Origin: Symsagittifera roscoffensis
Taxonomy: Eukaryota; Xenacoelomorpha; Acoela; Convolutidae
Reading direction: 5' to 3'
DNA length: 60,000 nucleotides
Assembly: GCF_963678635.1 (NCBI RefSeq)
Contig: NC_087069.1
Span: forward strand, 20,808,660 to 20,868,659
Part shown: positions 31,215 to 40,626 of the stretch, one piece after another
Numbering within the stretch: position 1 is the first letter of the stretch
Layout of the letters: every line of letters starts with the position of its first letter
Made by a program: the position numbers and the translations under genes
Notes under the pieces: model-generated
The model's database searches: none
What the model saw: the letters and a program-made list of their open reading frames with translations, nothing else
What the model was told of the DNA's origin: nothing

Positions 31215-31400
31215 TTCACTAATCAAAACGTAGATCAATTGCTCTCAACTTTCTTTTTTGTAATTTCCTTATCTCGGTAAGGTTAGATTGGAAAGTATTG
31301 CCGCATAATAAAATTCCATAAGTGATTGTAGGAATTACATATGCTAGGTAGGAATTACATATGCTTTGATCATGACAACTTGCACCATCTTATAACGCAG
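31215..31400 (-). pseudogene. LINE (non-LTR) reverse transcriptase fragment, right copy
   Basis: Inverted copy of 13,930-14,114, including the same internal tandem duplication (GCATATGTAATTCCTAC on the minus strand). The shared duplication shows the LINE was already broken before the inverted duplication formed. Confidence 0.7.
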
Positions 31401-31540
31401 CAAAACCACGAATGTGTGATCTAAAAAGTGGGTGGACTACCAGGATCAGAGGGCACAGGAGTTAGTGTCGCACGCAATGGATAAAAAACTAATTATTCGC
31501 TGCTTAGAGATTATTTTCCAAGGAATCAACGATAGAATCA

Positions 31541-32128
31541 ATGAAAAATAAACATAAGGCGGTTGAAAGTACATTTACGCTAGGCGATGGCTCAGTACTA
31601 GACAGAATTACGAAAAAATACATTAGCAGACCGGCTACGAGGATTGCAAGAATGCCCAAAGGCGGAAAAGTTGGGACGACGACTCAGAATTGGAATCTGG
31701 CTACGAGTCACAAAAGAGAGCGGCCATGAGACGAGTAGGCAGGATATGCCAACCGATTTTCCTCAAAAAAAAAAATAATTCGAGGAGCCAGGCAGGGTTT
31801 GAAAAAAAAACGTTTAAGCCTGGTCAGCAGGAAGCGCACGAGAAGAAAACCACACCAATGGTGGAATCGATTGCACAGGAAAGCCGTGGGTGCGAAGAAG
31901 CAGAACCCTCGCAGGGACAATGTTCAGGAAACGGAGACTGGCTTCATATTCAAAACAAGTCTCAAACGATCAGACTGAAACGGAATCACGACAGAGAGGA
32001 CGAAAGCGGAGATCAGTTTCGGGAAAGGGGAGAACTCGCAAGATCGACCATATCTTTCAAGATGGGAAGAGAAGAGATCAAGCGGGGGATAGAAAAAATG
32101 ACTATAAACAGAGGATCAAAAAAGTGCA
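31541..32128 (+). pseudogene. Unidentified basic ORF fragments in block B, right copy
   Basis: A frame at 31,541-31,729 (with SVLDRITKKYI and KGGKVGTT) overlaps a second frame at 31,690-32,128 (with QQEAHEKKTTPMVE and KRNHDREDESGDQ). The same sequence at 13,230-13,640 is inverted and frame-shifted. The second frame runs on into block C only by chance. The proteins are not recognised. Confidence 0.35.
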
Positions 32129-32149
32129 TCTCGTTGTTTTCAACGTTTG

Positions 32150-33390
32150 TTTTGAAGTTTAAATATCAGACAACAGGTGCTTCCAAAATTTTAAATTTAA
32201 AATCAAAAAGAGACTATATTACTGCTATATGGAGTATTGAAGTGATCAGAAGCAAAAGCAGGGTACCTGCCAAGAATTATGATCCTGTTTAAAGATTTTT
32301 GTTTCAATTAATAATCGAAAAAAATAGGGCAATTAATGTTATAATTACTGGTGCGTAACTCTAGAAGGTTTTCACTATTTCTAAAATTACCACTGAAAAG
32401 TTGCTTTTGAAGAAAAATTACTGTGAAAGAAACTTACACAGTAATGGTATTAAAAAACTTAAATTACCTCAAATACCCTTTCGAACCAAGTGCTGTATCC
32501 TACAGATAAAATTGTGAAAAGTAAGACAACAGATGAAATTGTACTTGTTCCTTGTTTTTGAATTGTGTGTTTCAAAACAACGCATGACCTATTAAATTGA
32601 CAAAAAAACAAAAGTCACGCAAAAATATTTTGAAGTATCGCAGCCATAATTTTTGCAGGACAATAAATTTTCTCTAATGGAAGACTTTGGGCAAGAAGTT
32701 TTATTGTTTTTTTTCACCATGGGAAAAATTAAATTTGACCAAATTCTTATCTTTAAAACATAACATAATTGCAGTGCAGTAATTTTGAAACAACTGAAAA
32801 ATTACCTCAGATGAGAAAATACTGGAGCTTTTGTTATCTGCTTGTACGAGTATGTGCAAAAACTTTAAAGTGAGTTCATCAAAAATGTCTTTATCGATAT
32901 CAGAAACTTTGAATATGCAAAAAGATAAGATTTTCTAATCTTACCCTGAATCATTAGCATTTTTGAGTTGCAAGCTAATTCTGGGGGTTTCGAATAGATA
33001 TTTTTAACTATTCGAAAGAAATGAATAGGTTGTTTACATAAAATTACTTAGCATTTCTATGAATATTTTATCTATTCACATTGCTTTTTTTCCAGTAATA
33101 AACTTTTTCAAAAAATAGTGAAGTCACTTACTTTTTTCAGTAGCAGAACGTCAGTCGCTAAATCTGAGAGACAACAATTTGAATTCAAAGCTTTTTTGAC
33201 TTCAAAGCAAAAGTTGGAGAAAAAAATGTTAACGATTATGGGTTTACCGCAAATTTTGATGGGATAAATTGAGTTCCCTAGATTGAAAAGTCAATTCAAA
33301 AAGACAAAAACAACCAAATTGAAGAATTTAGTTATATGATCTTCTTTTTTCTTTTTGGGCTACATGGAATTTTTCTGAATTTTGCATAGT
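32150..33390 (-). repeat. Repeat block C, right full copy
   Basis: Inverted copy of 14,310-15,540, with high similarity at 32,640-33,240. It lies between block B' and the Gypsy remnant, a position with no counterpart in the left arm, so it is an extra duplication. 33,390-33,590 is T-rich and shows nothing recognisable. Confidence 0.65.
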
Positions 33391-33589
33391 GGTTTTGGAT
33401 ATTTTTCATATACGTGTAATTTTATTTTTACAAAAACGAAAAATAAAACATCAAAACACGAAAAAAAATGAATCTTAAAGTTTTTAGAATTCAGAAATTA
33501 TTTATGACTTGACATATTTTTATTTGTTTGTGTGTTGCCGTGTTAGTTTGTGTTATTCATGACGTCATGTTTATCTTAGTTGGCTAATC

Positions 33590-35105
33590 TATTTTTGAAA
33601 ATCAAGGTCGTTATCGACCTGTCAAATAACGGTTCAATTCAACATGTTTTTTCTCGCAGCGGCAGAGCAAAGAGTCGTCAAGTTTTCTCCACTTTCAATT
33701 CGCCGCTTATTCCCATTCAAAAAAAAGGGAGGCGGGATTCTGTTCATATTCAGGACAAAGTTGGAAATGAAACTCGGAAACTAATTCAGGAAGGCCACAT
33801 TGTGAAACTCAACAGGTGCACGAGTGAACATTTTATATCTCCGGTTGTGAACACGGCGAAGAAAGATGGATTGGTTAAGTGAGCAATGGATGCGAAGCCT
33901 ATGAATGATCAAATCCATAAAATATAATATCAAATGCCAAACTTACTGGAGTTGTTGGACTCAGCTGCCCAGATAATCACGTCGAATAAGAGTGGTGATG
34001 TTTGGGTTACGTCATTGGATCTGAAATTTGCATTTAGTAGCCAATGTATTTTCAACATTGTTTGTGGGGAACAAACAGGCACTTATCGTTTCAAGACTAG
34101 CTTTTATGGACTTACCGATATGCCCAAAGAGTTTCGAACAGTGATGGACAAAATTCAACAAGGGTTGTCGGGAGTTTTCTGATTTTTGGACGATATCCTT
34201 ATCCTTTCGAAAGGCTCAGTGGTGGATCACAATGTTCTTGTGATTAAAGTGTTCGTCAGGCTAGAGGACAAAGGATTTGCCCCTAAACTTTCGAAATGTG
34301 AATTTTCCTTAAATCATCTGTCTTGGTTTGGCTTCGATATCGATCCAGAAGGTTACAGACCGAAGCGATCTAAAATCGATGCTGTGTTAGCTCTTGAACC
34401 ACCAAAGACGTTAAAACAACTTCGGTCATTTATGTGCATATTTAATTCTTTGCAAAAATTTCTACCGAACCTCTAGATACATTTGGCCAACTCCGCCCAT
34501 TATTGAAGGCAGGTAAAATTCGTATGGGGGTATGTGCAACAGTCTGCCTTTTCCAACATTTTTCAACTGATAGCTAAAATCACGAAAATGATACATTATG
34601 ACCAAAATCGTAAGACAAGAGGTTAAATGCGATGCTGGTCAGAGTGGTCTGAGAGCGGCGTTAGAGCAAGAAGCGGAACCTGTTATTTCGGTTTCAATTG
34701 CATTTGCGTCTCGTTTTCTTAACGACCAAGAAAAAAATAGCACGAATGAATTGGAACTTCTCGCCATTGTCTGGTCTTGTGAGCATTTTCGAAACTATTT
34801 ATTGGGCAATCAATTCGAAGTTCTTACAGATCACAAAGCCATAATTTCGGCACTCAAGACGAACAGGGGTAATAAAACCCATCAATCACATTTAACTCGT
34901 TGGGCTGATCGGTTATTGCCTTTCGATTTCGACGTTCTGCATACTTCAGGATGCATACTTCAGGATGAATGCTTATTTATCTCGCTTTTAAATTTTCGAG
35001 GCACCTCTGCCGAGTAATTTTGACGAACATTATGTGGTTAAAGGTATTAGCCAATTTTTCTATGCTTGCGATTTCGTGGACCGTTGGGTTCATGAATCTC
35101 TAACG
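33590..35105 (+). pseudogene. Decayed Ty3/Gypsy pol: RT and RNase H
   Basis: The RT fingers/palm follow in broken frames: IQEGHIVKLNRCTSEHFISP, MDAKPMNDQI, VTSLDLKFAFS, YRFKTSFYGLTDMP, then FLDDILI, where the catalytic box reads FLDD and is preceded by an in-frame TGA. The thumb (LSWFGFDIDPEGYRPKRSK) and RNase H follow (CDAGQSGLRAALEQ, NELELLAIVWSCEHF, LTDHKAIISALK). It ends in a post-RNase H segment (FFYACDFVDRW). Stops at 33,880, 33,927, 34,180 and 34,474 disable it. It belongs to the same broad group as the remnant at position 1 and is inserted within the palindrome. Confidence 0.85.
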
Positions 35106-35690
35106 CCGGATTCTTTATCGAACATCTCGTCGATTAACTCAATCGAGCGACAGCCTCGAACATTTCCTAGTTCAAATTATTCGATTTCAAGCAGTTATAG
35201 TTTCAACGCTCGGCAGATTTTTTCCGGAAGGGAAATTAGAATTAATTGCGATTCCGATTCTAATTTGGTTGGTTGCGCTCAACCGCTAGAGGGCGTCGAT
35301 TTCCGTGTCAACCGTCGTAGTTTTTCTTCTTATCATAGTAAAACATCCCTAGAGGGCGCCTATTCTATTGACATTCGCGCTAACAAATCATCTAACCAAA
35401 TCAAACGAAACAAGTGTTTTGTCAGTTCTCCGCTAGAGTGCGCCGCAATTTATCTTCAAAATAACAGCCAATCAGATTTGAGCTGGTTTAATTATTTCAA
35501 CGTCACTTTCTTTTGGTTACTTACCGCAGTGGTCAAGTTGTTTCTGTCATTTATTTATCTAATCGGAGTTTTCTCGATTTCTAATATCATTTGTGTTCAC
35601 TGGGGTTTGATTTTCTAAATGCTATTCGTTTTTCAGACTTTCAGTATGAATACTACGAGAGATGATAGCTTCGAGCAATTGCTGAATCAA
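35106..35690 (+). promoter_or_regulatory. Possible LTR or promoter fragment with three CTAGAGGGCGC boxes
   Basis: After the pol remnant comes a C-richer stretch with three similar boxes: CCGCTAGAGGGCGTC (35,283), TCCCTAGAGGGCGCC (35,346) and CCGCTAGAGTGCGCC (35,430). A CCAATCAG box lies at 35,468. A splice-acceptor-like TTTTTCAG (35,631-35,638) is followed by ATG at 35,646 opening 17 codons (MNTTRDDSFEQLLNQHV). This layout fits the leader of a retroelement just before gag, truncated by block A'. A long open frame (35,034-35,618) crosses it but has no recognised domain beyond the pol end. Confidence 0.35.
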
Positions 35691-36618
35691 CACGTATGAA
35701 ATCAATGGAAATGTGATTTTTGTACAACCTAAGTCATTAAAGCAATAGCTAGTTTGAGTTACTGTTTTTCACCCGCGGAGTGAGCTCCTTACTTTCGTTG
35801 TCGTTTGATTGTATGTGGCACCAGTACTGTCACAATGAATCTGCAAGTGATCTTGTAGAAACAAATGCTCTATTGTCTGGTTGTGTTTATTTTTCGTTGC
35901 TGTTGGGTATGATTTAATTAAATTATTGCCACCAGAAAACTTTTATTCCCGTATGCTCCCCCCTCAAGGATTCGTCCCCCTGCCGACCCAAAAGGTTCCC
36001 CTTTGTACTATTTAGGGATTTTCAGTTTTGATTGACTGAACCTAAAATTTTTCTAAAGGTACTTTTGGCGCCAAAATATACCAATTTTGAGTGGAAGCGC
36101 GCGCCAAAAAAACGCGATTTTTCGCTTTTTAGTGAGAAAACAAATGAGTTCCATTTGATTTTGAAAAAAGGTAGATCAAAAAACTCTAAATAAACTCATG
36201 GTAAATTATGCTTTCAGAGGATTATTGGAAAAGCAGATTTTTTACTCAATTCCTTCTTCGAGAAATATTTGAGTGGAGCCTTCAGCTCCCCCTTGCATTT
36301 CAGAACACAACGCCGGTTTCTCCCCACAAATAACAGTGAGCATGAACCAGCCAAAGGTCAACCTAGTTCGAATTCCTATTCCAGGAAATATGTATGCGTT
36401 TTCATCGTCATCGCCCAAGTGGGGCATTAGGAATTTATGTCGCAGTCTTTTGCCTCCGATGACCTTGAGACGACCTGTGCCGAAGCCGACTTGAAGGATG
36501 ATATTTTTACACAAAGCCGAATTCCACATAGCCTAAAAATTCCAGAGTTAAATAACCACAAAAAAAGACGTATCGAAATAATTGACGGGGAAAATTCTCT
36601 TTACTCATGGTATTTATG
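35690..36618 (-). repeat. Outer palindrome arm A', right
   Basis: Inverted copy of 12,240-13,200, covering the end of intron 4, exon 5 and the 3' flank of the five-exon gene, including repeat P (35,935-36,130). Matching ends near 36,618, where AATACCATGAGT of the left arm loses its partner. Confidence 0.75.
36242..36532 (-). pseudogene. Duplicated last exon of the secreted-protein gene
   Basis: A 95-codon open frame almost identical to exon 5 of the gene at 7,227-12,615, with its splice acceptor (TTTTTAG) kept. I count six amino-acid differences and no frame break, among them Gly to Arg after VIGGK, three Met to Ile, and Glu to Ala after GEKP. Nearly every base change I noticed alters the protein, which suggests loss of constraint on one copy. 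No upstream exons lie next to it on this strand. Confidence 0.65.
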
Positions 36619-37465
36619 TGCCATTCTGCCAGACTGGCACAGCACAACCTTCCGGCGACGTAAAAAAGAACGACTAAAGGCCTTATTGACGAAAAAGCAT
36701 TGCGAAGGAGGGTCGGAATATTCTGGAATTGTTATTTTTAAAATTTCGATTGGAAGAAGAATATTTCTCAGAAATACGAAAAACGGCCATTTTGACTGAA
36801 AAAGTGACGAAAAGCAGAACAACGACAGATATTGGGAAAAACAGTCGTACCAGAGACGGAAAATACGAAGCCTCTTATCGTGGCAACAACGCACGATAAG
36901 ACACTTGTCGACAGATATTGGTGGAGAAGGAAGCTTCAGTGGGGGAAGAAATACACCACGGAACCCTCCCGGGACACAAATTGGAAGAGATAAGAGCGTT
37001 ATCTCAGGAATATTACGGGAACGGAGGCTTGGTCCCCCAGAGACTGTTTTATGTGAAGGGACTGTATAAACTAACTTTATAGCTGCTGGAATGTCAAAGA
37101 TCTCTTAATTAACACCGTTATTGTTTGATATTTCAGAATATGAGTAGCTAGAAAGAGGAAAGGGTCAATCCATCTCCAATGGATTTAATATAGAACAGTC
37201 ACACAAAAATATAATAAAATAGGTTGTTCGAGCCGTGTTTTTAATTACAATCACGTAGTCTGAGGATCCGAGACTCAGCTATGTGGTTGTGTTCGCATGT
37301 AAACGAAAGCTGATCAAAAGTCGTTTGACTGATGGCCTAACTTTTACTTTGCCCTAGACAGACCAGAAAATCAACTGGCAAGGTCGAGACAGTGAAAAGC
37401 GAGTAGGATTAAGATAACTGACGCCTGCCAGTCGTTAATAGGTACTTTTCCTACGCTCCGTCGCT
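36619..37465 (+). other. Boundary region between the palindrome and the tandem Gypsy elements
   Basis: Mostly without recognised genes. It contains the 60-codon frame listed at 36,900, a purine-rich tract AGAAAGAGGAAAGGG near 37,151-37,165 that could be a polypurine tract, and an ACCCTCCC motif near 36,963. Base composition shifts here from AT-rich to the mixed composition of the Gypsy elements. Confidence 0.4.
36900..37083 (+). pseudogene. Short ORF of unknown origin upstream of the Gypsy leader
   Basis: A stop-free frame without an ATG at its start, containing GEEIHHGTLPGHKLEEIRAL and GLVPQRLFYVKGLYKL, ending at TAG. The composition is like the downstream retroelement. It could be the end of an earlier tandem copy's last ORF or a terminal exon. 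I cannot match it to anything else in the window. Confidence 0.3.
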
Positions 37466-37568
37466 GTGTAGTATTTGGGCGAATGTTACATAGACGTTTT
37501 TATGGCGCTCTTGGGTGGGCCTGTCAAAGGCATAAGACCATCATGATCAGCAAGCGTTTCAGCGACGA

Positions 37569-39625
37569 ACCCTCCGCTCCGGGCGTATGCCCGAGTCAGA
37601 GGCCTTAATGAACGTTATTGTACTAGGGGGAAGGTGCGTACCCTCCGCCCAGTACAATTTAGCTTTTTAACTTAGTTAACACCGAAAATTCCGGGGGCCG
37701 GAGGGTTAGGTGGGAAGTCATGAACCCGCTTGTCCCGAGGTCCCGGGACCAAAAACAATTAAAGAGAAAGCGTAAAACCAAACAAAAATAGTGTATAACC
37801 AAGAAAAAGCCGAAAATAAATTTATTTGAAAACAAAAAAGTACAAAAAACAGTAAAAAATCCAAAAAAGACCAAAAACAGTAAAAAACATAAAGTGACAG
37901 TTTATATGTTATTTCCGGTCGAGATGTGATCTGACCTTCCTATTTGTTGTTGTTTCAGATTGATTTATATCGTTTCTGATAGAAAGATTGTGTGTTTTGG
38001 TGAAGGGTTGGATACCCTCCCTCGAGTGTAATTGCAGTGTTTAAGCACGTTAATGGTGATTTTGCCGGTGGCCGGAGGGTGGAGTGGCAAGCTGATCAAC
38101 GTGTTCCACACTCAACAGGGACATCAAGGACAACATCCGCAACGACTGTTGGGTATCGTTGAAGCAATTTTAGTATCGTTCGGGTACTATTTCATTAAAA
38201 CTTAAGTGGTGGGGGGCACGATTGGCGCGGTCCGATTGTACCCTCCATCGATTACAAATTTCCGAGTTAAGGGTCTTAATTCGGGTATTTTGGTGCAAAG
38301 GAGGGTATAGTACTATTCATTAACGATTACTAATAGGTTATTATCCTTAATACATGTTACTTATCTCCTAAGTTAGACCCAAAAAACACCCAATTTTGTC
38401 GAAAATCATCGATTTTCGATCAAACTGTAGACCCCCAAATTTTTGGATATCCGAGCTTTTCCGAACAACAAAAAGCTTTTATATAGGGAGTAGCTACGTA
38501 GTTCGATCGCCCTAACTAAAGAAATCGCGTGAGAAAAGACTCAGTAGAAATTGGAAAAAACCAAAATTTTTCGGACAAAATTTCGATAATTTTCTGAATT
38601 TTGTCAATCTGTTTTGGGGATCGAGTTTTTGAGTTTTTAGAGTTAGAGCAATAAAATTTTTTGCGTTAGGAGCGTGCTAGCATAACGTGCTCGGTTACTA
38701 GAGAAATTCTTGAGTAACCCTCCGATCAGCTCCGTAGATAGAGCTAACGACTTAAGGATCGGAAAAGGAAGGAATCGGAGGGTCCAAATTTGATAGTTAT
38801 TGGCCAAATTTTTGTCTCCAAACCAATTTTGATCCGGTTTTTTGCACTATTCCAGTGCCGTACAGGGCTACTACGCTCGTTTCAATTATTTTTAGGCACT
38901 TTCGATAGGAATTGCGGAAAAAGTTTGTCAGAACCTATACAGGTGGTGAAAAAAGGCCATTTGGACAAACACGTTTTTGGCAATTTCTCAAAGACTAGTC
39001 ATCCGATCGGGATAACTTTGGTACCATAAGTCGACATTTTGGACCACTTTTCCGGACCGCAACCGTTTTTGGGTTGATAATCTCGGAAAAGAAAAATTTT
39101 TTTAGAATTTGTTGGTTCGGAGGGTCCAAATTACAGGTAACCCTCCGAGCGGCAGAAAATCTTATCAAAACATCTTTTTATTCAACTGGGAGGGTTGACC
39201 GTGTCAGCCAACCTAGTTTTAAGTCAGGTAGACCGCTTTTGGAGGCTTTGTTGCGGTGACATAACCTTTTTTCTTGATTTTTGAGGAACCCTCCGAGGTA
39301 ACCCTCTGGAGTCAGCTAAGGCCCTTAGCAACCCTCCTTAGTGGAAGATTTCCACGAGGTTATCCAAAGAGTTAAGACAGCCCCCCTGATAGAGAATTTA
39401 GCTTGTTTTGATGCTTCCTGAAGTCAATTGAAGGACCTTCTGAGTGAAGCTCAGAAATTTGAAAATTTTGGAGGTACCCTCCGAAGTAACCCTCCGGAGC
39501 ATACTAAGCATCTTATTGACCCTCCTTAGTAAATTTAGGGGGACCCTCCGAAGTGACTTGGGTGATTAAGGTACCCTCCGAAGTAGGCTAAGTGTCTTAA
39601 CAACCCTCCGAAGTAACCCTCCGGA
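37569..39625 (+). repeat. ACCCTCC/GGAGGGT motif array, copy 1
   Basis: About twenty instances: forward ACCCTCC near 37,569, 37,635, 38,008, 38,238, 38,717, 39,139, 39,285, 39,331, 39,476, 39,490, 39,516, 39,543, 39,570, 39,603 and 39,616, and reverse GGAGGGT near 37,695, 38,073, 38,299, 38,774, 39,118 and 39,186. The 3' third has close doublets such as ACCCTCCGAAGTA followed by ACCCTCCGGAG. The 5' part has inverted pairs. The array is kept in the second copy of the element. Confidence 0.8.
38477..38487 (+). promoter_or_regulatory. TATA box candidate, Gypsy copy 1
   Basis: TTTTATATAGG, followed by GAGTAGCTACGTAGTTCGATC, which would put initiation about 30 bases downstream. The same sequence is at 49,374-49,384 in copy 2. 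Confidence 0.4.
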
Positions 39626-39858
39626 GTGTCTTAAACCTTCTAAATAACCCAAAGTTAGAAACTTGAGGAAATCTTCTGTGGCAATTTGGGAAAAGGAAAA
39701 TATCCATTTAATTTAAATCATATTAGGATATTAGGCGCGCTTATTAGGATCATAAGAGTCCATCTTGACCCGGAAATTTGTGATCAACTTTGGATTCTAG
39801 ATCGGGTGTATCAGAATTACCCGAACAAATTTTTTTTATTGTGATTTTGGTTGTGTGG

Positions 39859-40134
39859 TTGCCCTGAGCTACTTAATAGGAAAGTTCGGGCAATCCGGGA
39901 ACGAATAAAGGAATACCTCGGTGAGTGTATTAGGCAAATACACACTCACTTGAGAAGAAAAGTTGTTCCCTACTCTCGTGCACTTGGAGCAGTCCGGGTG
40001 TGGGAGAGCTTTTTCATAGACTTCGAATATTTTCGATCAGAGGTTGCCTTGAGCTACTTAATAGGACAGTTCGGGCAATCGCAGGGCACCTAAAAGAAGA
40101 CCTCGGTGGGTGTATTCAGCAAATACACACCCAC
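39859..40134 (+). ncRNA. Duplicated leader RNA hairpin pairs, copy 1
   Basis: Two units of about 185 bp (39,859 and 40,044 starts) each hold two hairpins. Hairpin 1 pairs TTGCCC with GGGCAA (39,859-39,893); in unit 2 it is TTGCCT with GGGCAA, still pairing through G-U. Hairpin 2 is GTGAGTGTATT-AGGCA with AATACACACTCAC (39,921-39,949); in unit 2 it is GTGGGTGTATT-CAGCA with AATACACACCCAC (40,106-40,134), a compensatory A-T to G-C change. The spacing within units is nearly constant. This suggests RNA structure in the genomic transcript, for example packaging or dimerisation. Confidence 0.6.
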
Positions 40135-40626
40135 TTGAGAAGACTGGGTCCTGGGCTTTGTTCTTTTGGATCGTTCCGATTGAGGGAAGTCTTTTTCTTT
40201 AAGACTAAGTTTTATTGATCTGTTTCTGAGTCATCACTGCTTTTTATCAAAGATTGTTTAATTTTAACAAAGCAGTGACTTGATAAATTGTGTGGCGATA
40301 AATTGATACTGACAAAAGGTCGCTGTCACCTGTAGGATATTCTTATCTGGTTATCTATTGTGTTTGGTGTGTTGATTGGATCTTGTGAAAATTTTGTGAT
40401 ACTGTTATAATATACGACAAGGTTGAGCTAGCATTATATCAATACTGAGCAGGCCCTGTGTGTGTGTAACTCTAACGGAGTCACTAATATTGTCATTGAG
40501 AAATCTAAGAGACACTCTTAATACTTACGAGATCGAGGAGGCAGCGTTAAGTAATTTAACTTGAATTTGTTTGCGGCACGTGTGCGTCGCCATTAAATCA
40601 TACGAAAATTGTTTTTGTAACAAAGC

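Larger units (their letters stand above)
12240..36618. repeat. Large nested inverted duplication (imperfect palindrome)
   Basis: Blocks read left to right are A (12,240-13,200), B (13,220-14,310), C (14,310-15,540), D (15,540-16,545), R (about 17,051-18,800 with insertions) and core (18,800-21,600). On the right the inverted partners are core' (24,106-26,440), two R units (26,440-29,530), D' (29,530-30,260), C'' (30,262-31,135), B' (31,135-32,128), C' (32,150-33,390), a Gypsy remnant (33,590-35,105), and A' (35,690-36,618). The centre (21,655-24,100) holds another R and another D/C piece. Identity is high in places (for example 18,800-18,990 against 26,330-26,520) and lower elsewhere. The outer limits are where matching stops. 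Its origin may be a real inverted segmental duplication enlarged by transposons, or partly an assembly product. Confidence 0.8.
37466..40626 (+). promoter_or_regulatory. Leader/LTR region of Gypsy copy 1
   Basis: About 3.1 kb without genes upstream of gag, presumably the 5' LTR plus untranslated leader. From 38,047 on it is repeated at 48,944-51,519. A candidate LTR start is TGTAGTATTTGGGCGAATG near 37,468, but there is no second copy to prove it. It holds a TATATAG box near 38,480, the ACCCTCC/GGAGGGT array (37,569-39,625), and the duplicated hairpins (39,859-40,134). No primer-binding site could be assigned. Open frames at 39,851-40,218 overlap the duplicated hairpins and are probably incidental. 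Confidence 0.55.

Noticed and set aside
35034-35618. 194-codon open frame after the second Gypsy remnant
   Set aside because: Only the first 20 or so codons match pol; the rest covers promoter-like boxes and has no recognised domain.
12240-36618. A Polinton/Maverick-type element with long terminal inverted repeats
   Set aside because: No DNA polymerase B, Polinton integrase, packaging ATPase or capsid gene is visible between the arms.
39851-40218. Open frames in the leader reading duplicated peptides (HTHLRR repeated)
   Set aside because: The repetition is explained by the duplicated hairpin units, and the change between units preserves base pairing; no start context or domain.
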